Shown piece after piece: positions 1 to 10,945 of a DNA stretch of 64,000 nucleotides (position 1 is its first letter; each line of letters opens with the position of its first letter). Made by a program: the position numbers and the translations under genes. Origin of the DNA: Suillus spraguei (Eukaryota; Basidiomycota; Agaricomycetes; Boletales; Suillaceae); the NCBI GenBank assembly GCA_016800925.1, contig JABCPU010000084.1:1-64000 (forward strand), read 5' to 3'. The notes beneath the pieces are model-generated. The model was not told the origin of the DNA. It did not search any database and saw only the letters and a list, made by a program, of their open reading frames with translations.

Positions 1-928
1 ATTTTGAAGATTCTACGTCATAACAACATCGTACCCTTGTGGGGAATAGCGACAGGATTTGGACGGATGCCAGGGTTGCGGTGCTTGGTGTCTCCGTGGA
101 TGCCAAACGGCACGCTGACTACCTACCTAACATCTAACCATGACAATCTAACAGTCCTGGACCGTTCGCGTATGGTGAGCGAAGTCCTCATTTCCATCTT
201 TCGTCCTTGCGAGACTCAATCGAAATTGAAAGCTAGAGGATGTCAGTGCTGGACTTCGTTACTGTGGGTTTCCATCTATCTTCTTAGGATACGATATTCG
301 AATACAAGACTACCTTTGATGCAGTGCATTCCCAGTCGGTTATGCACGGGGATATAACAGGGGTAAATTCAACTCTGTTGAGGTGGCTTACTCTCGAAAA
401 CTAATGAACCTGCAGGCAAATATACTGATTGACAAGAGAGGCCATGCAAGGCTGATTGATTTCGGTCTTTCCACCGTTGTCCAACCTCTTCTTGACCAGT
501 CGCACCTGGCTATATCATCTATACGCCCGGGTGCAATCCGCTATGCAGCACCAGAACTCGTTCTACCAAACAATGCCCACGAGCCGCCAGTGCCTTTGGA
601 AAAAGCTGATATATACTCTTTTGGTTGTATAATGCTTCAAGTGAGTTGTTGGCTCGATCACAAGGCATTCATCTGAGGCTGAGTCATCACCAACTAGATT
701 CTCTCGGGTCGGCGTCCTTGGCATGAGATTCTAGGGGAAACGTTCATCATCGTTGCGATATCGCAAGGTCGCGGACCGCAACGCCCCGATGGCCATCCTG
801 GTATAATAGACTTGGATTGGAAGTTCATCCAAAAATGTCTGCAATTTGGACCCGAACTTCGACTTTCTGCGGAAGAAGTGCTTGACTTTGTCATGCATAG
901 GTTTTATTCCTCAGGCAAGCCTGCATAG
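1..928 (+). CDS. Protein kinase (TKL-like), 3' part of gene, non-RD type
   Basis: Partial gene running in from the left edge. Exons that join in frame are 1-174, 233-263, 325-362, 416-640 and 698-928 (TAG), separated by four GT-AG introns of 53-61 nt. The translation contains the catalytic loop as HGDITGAN (Asp and Asn kept, the usual HRD arginine replaced by Gly), the magnesium-binding DFG, an APE-like segment (AAPEL) and the DIYSFG of the F-helix region. It therefore looks catalytically competent but non-RD, meaning activation would not rely on phosphorylation of the activation loop. The glycine-rich loop and the beta-3 lysine lie upstream of the window. This loop form is one I associate with kinases expanded in mushroom genomes. 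The gene lies head-to-tail with the HET gene. Substrate unknown. Confidence 0.85.
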
Positions 929-1205
929 TTCGCGATGCTGCGTTGATCAACCACTTACGGGAACTTCAAGGCTTTTCAAGACCAGGGAATGATCCTCCTG
1001 ATGATGGGCAGGATGGCTTCCCTGGAGCTTTCCCGCACGAAGGTTCTGAGGGCCCGGGCATAGCAGAACACCCGCCCACCAGTCCACCACGCCCACAAGT
1101 TAAAGACTGTAATCACGGACATGAGTGGGTTGAGCTTGTTCTCCTCAGGTAATCCTGCGCATCCATGACACCTTTCTGATCAGTAACTTACGCGACCTTT
1201 AAGGT

Positions 1206-2726
1206 TCTTCTTCCCCACATGGTGGTGTTGGTGTATCTACCGGTCAAGAAGCCATTGATGGTCATCTCGTTTACGCCTCGTTGGGTACGCTTCCTGATCG
1301 TAGTACTCGTCAAGAAGAAGTGATTCGAGCAATCCGAGAAATCATTCACGAGCACCTGGAAGATGCTCCACTTCGGTTACTCAAAACCCATAGTGGAATT
1401 TTGTGCAGTCGAGACGCGCAGATCAAAGCCTTCATCGAAAGCACAGAGTATGAGGAGCTTTTGGATTCATTAGTGACGCACGGACCCCTCCAAAGGCCTA
1501 TCGAAGAAGCGGTCATGATGTACTTCAGATGGGTCATGTTGTCGCACAGGTGGGGAATGAACGAGCCAATGCTGCGCGACATTCAGCACAAGGACATATA
1601 TAGTTTGGACCCGGTTGGAGGCACAGTAAAGTTGCAGAATTTCTGCAAAGCCGCTCGCGATGCGGGGTATCGCTGGGCGTGGAGCGACACATGCTGCATC
1701 GACAAGCAGTCCAATTATGAGGTCCAAAAATCAGTCAACTCCATGTTCGTTTGGTATTACCACTCAGCACTCACCATCGTCTACCTATCGGATGTTCCGC
1801 CTTTGTCCAAGTCTGGTGCACTAGCAGAGAGCGCTTGGAACATGCGAGGATGGACTATTCCAGAACTCCTGGCCCCGAAAGTCATTCTCTTCTACAAAGC
1901 AGATTGGACCCTATATCTAGACGACCGTTCTTACAACCATAAGGAGTCTGTTGCCATCATGCGGGAGTTGCAGCATTCCACTGGCATAAATGCGCAGGCG
2001 CTCGTTGCCTTCCGCCCAGAAATGAGAGACGCCCGAGAGAAACTCCAATGGGCATCGAGCCGTTTGACCACGATTCAAGAAGACATTGCGTATTCATTGT
2101 TTGGCGTTTTTGGCGTCCACCTACCTGTCATCTACGGAGAAAGGAAACAAAACGCACTCGGACGACTCTTACAAGAGATCATAGCTCGATCGGGCGACAT
2201 CTCTGCCCTTGACTGGGTCGGAAAACCATCCGAATTCAATAGCTGTCTCCCAGCTGACATCAGCTCGTACAAAGCTCCACCTTGCGTGTTATCTCCATCG
2301 GAAGACGAGATGCAGACGTCAGTATCAGTATCCACGCTGCGAAGTACCGTCGGTGTGGAAGTTTTGAAACAGTATACCCTCTTGTATACCCGCCTTGAGA
2401 ATATGCACACTCCTCGTTTTGCCCACTGCAGACTGCATTTGCCTTGCATCACATTTCCTCTCACAGAAATCAGTTGGAGGCCTGGTCAAGACGGGGCCAG
2501 AAGTTTCACTTATAGCGTGAAGGCAGATGGGCTGAAAGACCTGCTGGTAACGGAAGCCCGGCTTTCTCGATTCCCGTCTAAAAGCCCTGTTCCACTGTCA
2601 TTCTTGCTCGTCCGTCCGTGGAATCGGTATGGTCTCGGCGAAGATTGGGATTGGTCCGGCGCTGGGTCTCTATCAGATAATGATTCGCTCAGCTGGTCTC
2701 CTGGAGACAATAAACGGCTGGTTTGA
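1206..2726 (+). CDS. HET (heterokaryon incompatibility) domain protein
   Basis: The open frame begins after an in-frame TAA at 1200, so the N-terminal exon must lie upstream or the start has been lost; the first in-frame ATG (MMYFRW) is already inside the homologous region. Directly visible HET-domain features are an MLSHRW motif, then a WAWSDTCCIDK block, a YLSDV strand, a WNMRGWTIPELLAP block and the later IAYSLFGVFG and PVIYGE segments, all in the usual order. Such proteins trigger allorecognition or cell death in filamentous fungi and are strongly expanded in Agaricomycetes. The frame closes at 2726, but homologous C-terminal sequence continues in other frames to 2905, so the tail appears broken. 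A possible coding exon lies at 928-1148, but it does not join this frame with a simple intron. Confidence 0.8.
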   Translation, partial: SSSPHGGVGVSTGQEAIDGHLVYASLGTLPDRSTRQEEVIRAIREIIHEHLEDAPLRLLKTHSGILCSRDAQIKAFIESTEYEELLDSLVTHGPLQRPIEEAVMMYFRWVMLSHRWGMNEPMLRDIQHKDIYSLDPVGGTVKLQNFCKAARDAGYRWAWSDTCCIDKQSNYEVQKSVNSMFVWYYHSALTIVYLSDVPPLSKSGALAESAWNMRGWTIPELLAPKVILFYKADWTLYLDDRSYNHKESVAIMRELQHSTGINAQALVAFRPEMRDAREKLQWASSRLTTIQEDIAYSLFGVFGVHLPVIYGERKQNALGRLLQEIIARSGDISALDWVGKPSEFNSCLPADISSYKAPPCVLSPSEDEMQTSVSVSTLRSTVGVEVLKQYTLLYTRLENMHTPRFAHCRLHLPCITFPLTEISWRPGQDGARSFTYSVKADGLKDLLVTEARLSRFPSKSPVPLSFLLVRPWNRYGLGEDWDWSGAGSLSDNDSLSWSPGDNKRLV

Positions 2727-2905
2727 AATCTTATTCGCGAGAGTTGAGTTGATAGCTCATCTCAGACAGCCTTTTGGTGCACTTCTGCTAGAGCGACAGC
2801 GGGTGGGGAGTATAAGAGAATCGCTTCAGATAACCGCATCTTTGCACAGTTAAGGACATATTTTTTCCTGACAACATGGACGTCAGGGTACTGGAGATAT
2901 TGTAG
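2727..2905 (+). pseudogene. Decayed C-terminal tail of the HET gene
   Basis: Beyond the stop of the HET frame the sequence still reads like a HET-protein tail, but in changing frames. A segment HLRQPFGALLLERQRVG is in frame 1 (about 2755-2808), GEYKRIASDN in frame 3 (from about 2808), and MDVRVLEIL followed by TAG (2876-2905) in frame 2. At least three frame changes in 180 bases with no fitting splice sites point to indels rather than introns. I recognise the segments from memory of related fungal proteins, so the homology is recalled rather than computed. Confidence 0.55.
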
Positions 2906-3638
2906 CCGCATTATTGTTGAAGAACGAGATTCCTAGTCATTTTCATTCATACCTTGATAGTATCTGCATGTAATATTTCCTTCAGGCAGTTGTATGTTCT
3001 AATGAAATCAAGCGGCTGCGGTTACCGCCATGTTTGTGTCCATCAAAGTCTCTCTAGACTGTCAGGCTAAGCCGCCGGAGACTTGACTCCCCAAGTGCTG
3101 CGATTTATGGTAAAATCAAAATTCTCTTCCCGGTGCCTGCTCGAATTGTCATCCCTCGCAGCTAAATCGATTAATATGAGATCTTATTTGGAACAAGGTG
3201 AAGCCTCGGTAAGCAACGTTCTCCTCAGCCGAGGACATGATAAAAAATTGCTTCGAACTCCTGATGCGTGAAAGTTACGTGCGGCGTGAAACATTAAATA
3301 ATATGTACAAACTCGAATATGACTATATGACTACCCACTTGCAATATTACAGTGATAATGGAATATGGGGTCACCAACCGAAGGATTACTCTGGTACAAC
3401 AAAAGAGGGAGGGAGAGCTACTAGTAACAGAGGATCATAAGCGTCCTGGGATCCCCTTCCTCAAGCCAATACATGAATAGGGGCAAGAAAGTACGCTACG
3501 ACAACCCGGTATTCGAGCGGATGGATGGGTGCATGTGTCATTTGAAATGACGTTGAGACAACTGTATGGTTTCGACAGGTAAAATAAGCTCCAGAGCTTC
3601 TACTGATCATGATGTGCATAGGTTACTGACGTTTCGAT
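2906..3638. other. Stretch without a recognisable gene
   Basis: Only short open frames on both strands, none with a recognisable motif or plausible exon structure. I see no repeat or RNA gene here. Confidence 0.5.
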
Positions 3639-3965
3639 TCAAGGAGCTTGTTCGTACCAACGAGGCGGGCCATTCTTCTGCAGTGCCTCCTTCAAACGTT
3701 TGTATTTTTTCTCGGAGGGTGCGCTGGTTGCTAAGCCTTCATAAGGATCGTTCGAGGCGAAGGCAATGCACCAAGAGAGTTCCCCATTCCTCGTTTGCAC
3801 TTCGCGGAATCTAGTGCGATAGCAAACGCCCGCCTTTAACCTAACATTTCTGGAAGCCAGGTTAATTATCCCTGACGAGTACGTGTTGGGGCGCGGATAA
3901 CCCAACTCAACGCCTCGTTGGTACAACCACTCATCTGAGACCAGATATCCACAGTATTTGACCAT
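3639..3965 (-). CDS. Hypothetical protein, 108 residues, lineage-restricted
   Basis: A single-exon ATG-initiated frame of 108 codons. Residue use is protein-like, with no signal peptide, membrane segment or cysteine cluster. I do not recognise a named domain. Its coding nature is supported by a degraded second copy on the same strand at about 6121-6300, with matching blocks around the middle (the SRNVRLKAGV region) and the block before the C-terminus. The two copies flank the frameshifted gene at 4.9-6.1 kb. Function unknown. Confidence 0.5.
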   Translation of the reverse strand: MVKYCGYLVSDEWLYQRGVELGYPRPNTYSSGIINLASRNVRLKAGVCYRTRFREVQTRNGELSWCIAFASNDPYEGLATSAPSEKKYKRLKEALQKNGPPRWYEQAP

Positions 3966-4893
3966 GATTATGATCCTTTGAAGCTTGAATAAGCAGGTAT
4001 TAGAACAGAGAGACAGTTGGGACGCAATGCATGCGCTTACTTTGGTTTGCGAGGATACTGAACATCCCCCAAGTTGCTTGCAAGGTCATAAGCAATACAA
4101 TTGTCTACACGCACAAATCATGGCACGGCAAATTCCGAACGAGTTTCTTTTGGAATCTGGATCTCTAAGTTCGCTCCTGAATTTCCTGACATCCTTGTGC
4201 TCTGCCATCTTCTCTTTTTCTTCTGGGGAACTCTGGCTCGTTCTAGAACAAGATTCTCATCTGTACACCCGAACTGCACGCACAGATAACGAATTTATTT
4301 TTGGATAACGTAGCCGAAACATCGGACTCCTCGACTGATTATGTTAACTATTATCATTATCTTTCGTCGCTGTGGGCTTGTGGCCAAGTGAGACAACATC
4401 TCGTCTTTTTGAAGGTCTTCCGAGGGATGATGAGTATATTAGTAAGTAACTTGTGATCAAAATCACTTGGAAGTCTCAGTAGTCTGATAGTTTCTTTTCC
4501 TTGGCTCCGAGAGAGTGAACCATAAGCATGAAATGGATCCAGGGCAAACAAAGTCAGTTTCCCAAGGTTAATGACAACTCACTTTGTTGGATTTGAAATC
4601 GGCGAACGCATATGCTAGGCTTAAGGGAGATTGACATTGTTGCACTTTTGCGCCGCATATGTCCGCGTCATCTCCTCATTAAGTGCTGATTTTCCAGTGT
4701 CACCTTCCTAGATATTATCATAAGAGATATCACCATCAAAAGTTGTGAGAATGGCTCGTGGTGCATAGGTCTATGGAGCTGAGCCTGTATAATGTCGAGC
4801 GCGAGATTTGCTCGTCGTTGCATCCGCAGTATCTCTGGTCTCTCTCATCGCCGAGTTGTGACTCAATCTGAATAACAGTAGGTTCCTCACCTG
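3966..4893. other. Stretch without a recognisable gene
   Basis: Moderately AT-rich, with only short open frames. No domain, repeat or RNA gene recognised. Confidence 0.4.
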
Positions 4894-5096
4894 TTGGTGC
4901 ATTGTAGCCCCTATCCACGCCGAACTAATAACTTCTACAGGTTCACTCTCTTATATGTCGATTATGTAAAGACATTGCAGGAATGTCTCGACAGTTGTTT
5001 TCCCTCCGCGTTGTATAACACGTCCATTCAGGTATGTCCTTACCACTCGTACTTACTTTTGCTGACATGTAGCCTAGACTTTGTCCTAGGTAGATC

Positions 5097-6061
5097 TAAT
5101 CTAGCGTTGTTTAACACGTCCGCTAAGACTTTGGCCCAGCTTCCTACAACCCTCATTGTTCTCCGCGAGAAATTGAAATCCGTACTACACATATTGTCAG
5201 TCGACGTCCGAATCATTCCCAATGCCTTCCTGGATTCTCCCTGGGCATCGCGATAACACAGTAATGCGACACAAAACTATCCTAGAGACTTCCCTGGCAT
5301 TTTCTCGCACACACAATTCTCGAAATACGGAATACTTCTGGTACCCCTTGTGGGATCAGACGCTCTCAGATCTTGTATCGGATATTCCGAATTTAATCGT
5401 TGCGCCTCAGTTTTCTCTCTGGTACGCGCCTATAGACGATGACGTTGAGGATGTGGATGAGGGCGAGGATGAGGGCGAGGGCGAGGACGATATTTCTTTG
5501 GCATCGACCATCCCTGGAAAGGGCGCACGCGGTGCTATTGTGGACTTTGCGATCCTCAATCTGACCGCAATTGCTGAGCCACCGCAGGGGCATCATTATA
5601 GAGGATGGAGGATTACTGCAGCAACCGTTGGCCTTCTCGTAGAGGTGAAGCGCTTTCCTCACAGGCGTCTGAAGGGTCCAGACTTGAAGGCGCAGATTCT
5701 CTTGCGGGTTGACAAAGCTCGGGACGATCTGACTCGGCAGGATACCTCTTCTTGCACAATGCAAGCATAAATTCTGTTTTGGTCATTGCGGCTGCAGGTA
5801 ATTGGTACATCTATGTATCTGGAGTAACATCATGACCATCATGTTCAATGCAGGTCCGCATTGGAGTGGTACCACGATCCGTCTTGGGGACATCGACGAG
5901 ACTATGCGCAAGCTGTCGGAAAGGATCCAAACTATCTACCACCCACAGAACAACCCCATGACAAGTCGCTGAGGTGGAATAAGGTTCTTCATGTGGATGT
6001 CCCGCACTCTAGAGACCGCTTGCGCACGATATACAACACTTTAAAGGGCATGGGAGTGTAG
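5097..6061 (+). pseudogene. Frameshifted hypothetical gene of an expanded fungal family
   Basis: Three consecutive frames together read like one protein. The first (to 5256) contains LPTTLIVLREKLK and FLDSPW; the second (5250-5740) contains FWYPLWDQTLSDLV, IPNLIVAPQFSLW, a run of Glu/Asp/Gly, IVDFAILNLTA and VGLLVEVKRF; the third begins at AGYLFL and runs through VLVIAAAG to a GPHW segment after a probable intron (5797-5853). The tail RWNKVLHVDVPHSRDRL lies in yet another frame. The joins near 5250, 5740 and 5880 need single-base shifts, not introns. The acidic linker followed by a hydrophobic, charge-rich region is typical of this family as I recall it; no function is assigned. An inactive relic is most likely, though assembly errors are possible. 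Confidence 0.55.
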
Positions 6062-6120
6062 GAAGTACCCGCAGATGTGTGACGTATTTAGTTCCAAAAT
6101 AATCCACTCAGTGTCATGTA

Positions 6121-6300
6121 TTCAAAATCGCCAGTGGTTGGTAAGCGTTCCCAAGGATCGGTTGCAGCGAAGGCCAGTAGTGTTTCCTCCGGTGTATTTT
6201 CACTCGACGAAATTTAGTGTACTAGGGATTAACGCCAATCTCCATCCTAACGTCACTCGAAGCCAGGAGAATGAACTGTATTGCGTCATCGCAAGACCCA
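6121..6300 (-). pseudogene. Degraded paralogue of the 3639-3965 gene
   Basis: The + strand sequence around 6139-6180 parallels 3726-3770 (for example TTGGTAAGCG...AAGGATCG against TTGCTAAGCC...AAGGATCG). The reverse translation shares the pattern A-S-x-D/N-V-R-x-x-x-G-V and F-R-x-V. An in-frame stop follows the shared block, and no start codon continues the frame. Confidence 0.45.
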
Positions 6301-6773
6301 CTACATAACATAGCGGTAACACTCATACACTGTTACAAATCATCCAAGATTGAAATTGCTGGTAGCATTTACTACTAGATGTTACAAGCAGGATTCAGTG
6401 ACTGAGTCATGCTCAATACCAATGTTGATGTCGTCAACTTGCAAGGAAAATTACTCAAGAAAGATAACCCGACGAATCTTCCAAAGCTGGTAAAACTAAA
6501 ATGAGACAGGTGTTTCCATGTCTCACCAACATGAGGGGCACGCTGCGACCCACGGCGCTTGTCCATCAAGAAGACCCAGTAAGACAATCGTTGCAAGTAG
6601 AAATACCCAAACTTTCGCTGAGCACAGTACCGACTAGCACTAGTGGCCCAGCTGGTACAACCTGCTCGTGCACAACGCTCAGCCATGGCGCATGATAGAC
6701 GACGATTACACATATGTACATGTAGTAAGAAAAACGCGCTGCCATCATGATTGGCGACTTTCGTCGCTATCGA

Positions 6774-8010
6774 TCATCGCGTGCCATACTTCATGTTTCC
6801 AGCCATCCCATTAGTGTCCTCTTCAGCGCTCACCATGCTTGCGTCATCCACCTTCGTCGTTATCTGTCCTGAGATTGTCTCCTGTTCACAGAATGATGTC
6901 CTGGTGTACATGCTTGTGGGGAACTGCGTTATGACGACAGTTGAGAAAACTCCAGGGGATGTGGAAGACCGGTCGTGATGACGAGTTTCTGTTGACAATG
7001 CACGGTATGCAAAGGTGGCGATCACTAGGGCGTTGCAAATGATAAGACTGACCGCAACCTGAACGTGTCAGATGTTGCCGAGGGGCGCGAGGAATAGAGG
7101 TTGCTTACCCTGGCATGCGCGAAGATGAGCGTAGTGTCTGTCAGAGGCCCAAAGAGGACTACAGAGAGAGGAATGGTCATGCCGGTAATTAGAATCGAGG
7201 CGCCGAATGAGGACAGAACCAATATTTTTCTGCTACACGAGAGCCCTGCATTGTTCCAGAGCCGCAGGGGTGCAACGACGAGAGAAAAATCCCCAATGAT
7301 GTCCGCTGTGGGAATCAATAACTTGAGTACCATACTGTACATCCGTCAAATGACAAAGAGATACTGACTGATCAATTGCGAGAGCGCCACAGACTCGGAC
7401 ATCAGGCACGCCTGGAGTTTGCACACGTAGACCTTTTGAACCAGAAGCGCGACCCACATGCACACAAATGATACCGCAATGAGGTGAATGGTGAGCTTGT
7501 GGACCTTGGAGCCTGAATGGTTGACGATTCTGATGATGCAAAAAATGATACTCATGCGTGCTGCCCTGGACAAGTAAATCAGGACTGTACATGGCGAGTA
7601 AGCAATGATATGCACCACAAAGCGCAAGTGAAAGCCACTGCGAGGAACCAAGATGGTACTGATATAAATGTGAGGCAAATCTTGGAGGGAAAAGTCGAGC
7701 AATATACTAACAGTGTGGTGAGGGATAGATCCATATGCATGCCAGGCACATAACTGGGGTTAACAGTGTTGGTTTTTACTAAATAAAGTAGGGTGCGAGG
7801 AGAGTTCTACCGTCTGAGATCAGTGAAACTGCTGCCCAGGCATCTTCCCACCAGAGGTAACGCGTCCAACATCTGTAAACAAGCCTGAAGATGGTACAGA
7901 GTATAGCAGTGCTGTGGAATACAACCCCCGCGACTTACAAGGTATGGTCAACAGAAGAAGAAGACAACAAGATAGCTACAACTCACCGACAAGTCGAGTG
8001 AAGTTGGATT
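6774..8010 (-). CDS. Fungal rhodopsin-domain (Pth11-like) integral membrane protein
   Basis: Multi-exon gene on the minus strand. From the 3' end, exons that join cleanly are 6774 to about 7060 (ends YGTR, TGA), about 7112-7315, and about 7366-7703. An upstream exon at about 7802-7907 contains a WWEDAWAAVSL block. The joined product has several hydrophobic segments, including one ending RIVN, a WVALLVQKVYVC segment, LITDIIGDFSLVVAP and VAVSLIICNALVIATFAYR. This succession, with the WWEDAWA motif in the first cytoplasmic/TM region, matches the seven-helix fungal rhodopsin-domain family, whose members include Pth11-like surface sensors. The C-terminal tail is polar. The first exon(s), probably about 7990-8100, could not be fixed. 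Ligand unknown. Confidence 0.65.
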
Positions 8011-8099
8011 CCATTTACCTGAGAGGACGGGGATAAGGGTGAGTTTCACAGTTAAACGAGCCATATATATGACGCGGAAGCACTCTTTGTACATGTCTT

Positions 8100-9328
8100 T
8101 AGGATGATGCGATTATCGGGATCGCCAACGGCATAGTGATTACAACTTGCAGGGCTATGAAGACCAGCCGATTGGCTTAGTCTCAAAAGATTTAAGGTAC
8201 CTATTGAGATGTCGTATCAATCAGTCATCCTCTCACACGCTTAACCCCAAGTTTCAGCTTCAACATATCATATGTTGGTCATGCGAAGAGATACATACCC
8301 CTCTTCATGGTAATGATCGGTGAATGGTCGGAAGATGACAACAGTGAGTTTCAGGGTGCCATGGTTGCAGAGTCCAGATGAATAGTATAAGACGGACTCG
8401 GAATGGGCCAAGAAGGCCTTGCCGCATAGTCGTTTCACGAACCTGCATGTAGACGGTCAACAGTTTTGGAAGTAGCGTTCCGAGTCGTATCCCGGCGTGT
8501 CTCATCACAACTTTAAGATTGCGGTCTTTGAAAATAATTTTTATGTGTCGATATTTGGTTTATGGACTCCAAGGATAAGGCGTACTGCCGTGGCCGATCG
8601 GCGCTGCGTGGCTTACCATCGCTTTGCCAGGACACAATGTATGCAGCCATTCACGAGTATATACCAGTTGTAACTGGAACGATCACAAAATGACCACAAG
8701 TTGTCTACAACAGCTATGTCTACTTCTATGAGGAAGCACCGATGCTAATACCTAGAGGATATTCAACCTAGGTCTGCCTTTGACCTGGTAAAAGTCTCTT
8801 TAGTTTCGGTGGCAATGCGGGCGATCGGTACGTTCCTCACATCTTCAGTAGGGAAAAATGATATTCATTCCTAGCCGGCAAGAACCTCGTCACAATGGTA
8901 ATAACCTCATCCTTACTGTCGCCGCGCTACCATAGTCGTCGTGAACAGTGTCGGCCCGAGAATTGCATACTCATTTGTGTATTCTATCTAGGTTACCAAC
9001 TGCGTGTTGACCGCAAATACGGTCAAAGTCCCTGCGAAGTTCTCTAGTGGCACGTTGCATTAGCCAGGCACCGGGGTAGCACAGTCCTGGATGGAGGAGC
9101 CGGCGCGAGCGAGCGCAGTTGGTTTTTATTGGCATGTTTCATGTTGTCTGCTATGTTACAATGTATCGATTTCCGTATTTGCGTCGAAGCAAGCCAAAGG
9201 GATACACAGTTATATTGAGATAGTCATTCCATTCAGTAGCGTCGATCGGCGCATCGTTTTCACAGCTACAGAAAGTGCAAATACGCGCAGTACGCACAGC
9301 CACAGTATTTCCATCTTGCCCTGCCGCT
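8100..9328. other. Stretch without a recognisable gene
   Basis: No coding segment with recognisable motifs and no repeats. It holds the upstream regions of the membrane protein gene (-) and GPN2 (+), which are divergent. Confidence 0.4.
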
Positions 9329-10532
9329 ATGCCATTCGGTGAACTGGTGTGTGGTGCGCCAGGAAGTGGTAAATCGACCTACTGCTATGGCAAGCACCAA
9401 CTGTTTACTGCTTTGAATCGCCCAATTTCCATCGTAAATCTCGACCCAGCTAACGACAACATCCCTTATCCGTGTGCAATTGATATTACTTCTTTAATCA
9501 CCCTCCAGGATGTCATGGACGAACACGGCCTTGGCCCGAATGGAGCCATGCTTTACTGTATGGAGTACCTAGACGCCAACTTTGATTGGCTTGAGGCACG
9601 GCTGAAAGAGCTAGGATCCGACGCATATGTGTTGTTCGACGTACCTGGTCAGGTCGAGCTTAGCACAAACCACGAGGCATTAAAACACATAGTGCAGAGA
9701 TTGACAAAGATTGGGTTCAGGGTACGTTCTATCGTGTTAGTTCTGCCGTTCGGGTTCGCTGAACAACGCTAGTTAGCTGCCGTTCATCTCTGCGATGCGC
9801 ACTATGTGACCGATGCCGCGAAATATGTTTCCGTACTTCTCCTGTCCCTCCGGACTATGCTACAGTTGGAACTGCCCCATGTCAATGTTTTATCAAAGGT
9901 TGATCTGATCGCTCAATACGGAGACCTGGGTACGTGTTGGTGACTATGCAATACATCGACGTCGCTCACCTTTCTTGTAGACTTCAATCTCGATTTTTAC
10001 ACAGAGGTTCAGGATCTTTCCTATTTGGAGAACGCATTGAACACTTCATCACCGCGGCACACTGCTCTCAATATGGCATTATGTTCTGTAATCGAGGACT
10101 ACAGTCTTGTAGGGTTTGAAACCCTAGCAGTTGAGGTAAGTGATGTGATTTCTTATGTAGTCCGAATATTGAATTAGTTGTCTTCAGGATAAAGCATCGA
10201 TGCTTCACCTAACACGTGCTATCGATCGAGCTACAGGATACGTTTTTGTGCCACCATACGACGCCCCGGCACCGGAAGGGACACTTGAAGCTTCGTCCGT
10301 TCCTGCATCGACGAGGCCCAATACCTTTTCACTGTTCTCATCTGCTGCGGGCCCGATGGTAGGTAGCGTGGGGGACGTGCAAGAACGTTGGATCGACGCT
10401 CGCGAACAATGGGATGCATTTGAACGCAAAGAGTGGAGGCAGGAAGGGGAGATGATCAGGGAAGCGAGGGAAAGGGAGAAAGCAATGCAAGCTGAACGGA
10501 GGGGGAAGAGTGGGATCAGGGAACGGAAATAA
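9329..10532 (+). CDS. GPN2: GPN-loop GTPase 2
   Basis: Four exons join in frame: 9329-9721, 9773-9929, 9981-10135 and 10188-10532 (TAA), about 350 residues, which is normal for the family. The start MPFGELV precedes the P-loop GAPGSGKST. The G2/switch region has NLDPAND; the family-defining Gly-Pro-Asn insertion is present (LGPNGA). Switch II is DVPGQVEL, and the guanine-specificity motif is SKVDL. GPN2 is a dimeric GTPase that, with GPN1 and GPN3, is needed for assembly and nuclear import of RNA polymerase II and III. The C-terminus carries a low-complexity Ser/Pro stretch and a charged Arg/Glu helix. It lies upstream of and codirectional with CFT1, with about 410 bp between. GPN2 rather than GPN3 is chosen from the N-terminus and the charged tail. 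Confidence 0.93.
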
Positions 10533-10945
10533 ACCAAGTGTGTGCACCGATTTTTGCGAGATTCTTGATTTCACCACTAATAAATTGATGCCAACACTTT
10601 AACTACGTACACCCCGTGTCAGGGTAAGATTCCTATCCAAGTGTCGCGCGGTTTTCGCACAATACTTGTTATTATGCGGCCTAAAACGTTATACAATTTG
10701 GGATTCATCATGCGACATCGGTGAAGACAAATACTTAAGCTTGATAAAATACTCGCTTTTGAATGTAATTGAGACTCGCGCAAACGTCCATTGGGGATAA
10801 AGCTTATGCATGTGAATCTCATCCTTATCATTACAACCACTGGGCGTTGTTTGGCAAGACCCTTAGAAACAAACAAACGCACGTGGAAAATCTCACCGAG
10901 AATTTCAACTGAAGTTACCGGGGTGGACTTGTTGCTGAGGGAGAA

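Noticed and set aside
928..1152. Open frame with Pro/Gly-rich protein between kinase and HET gene
   Set aside because: No ATG, and neither a fitting donor to the HET frame nor an acceptor from the kinase; kept only as a possible exon in the HET entry.
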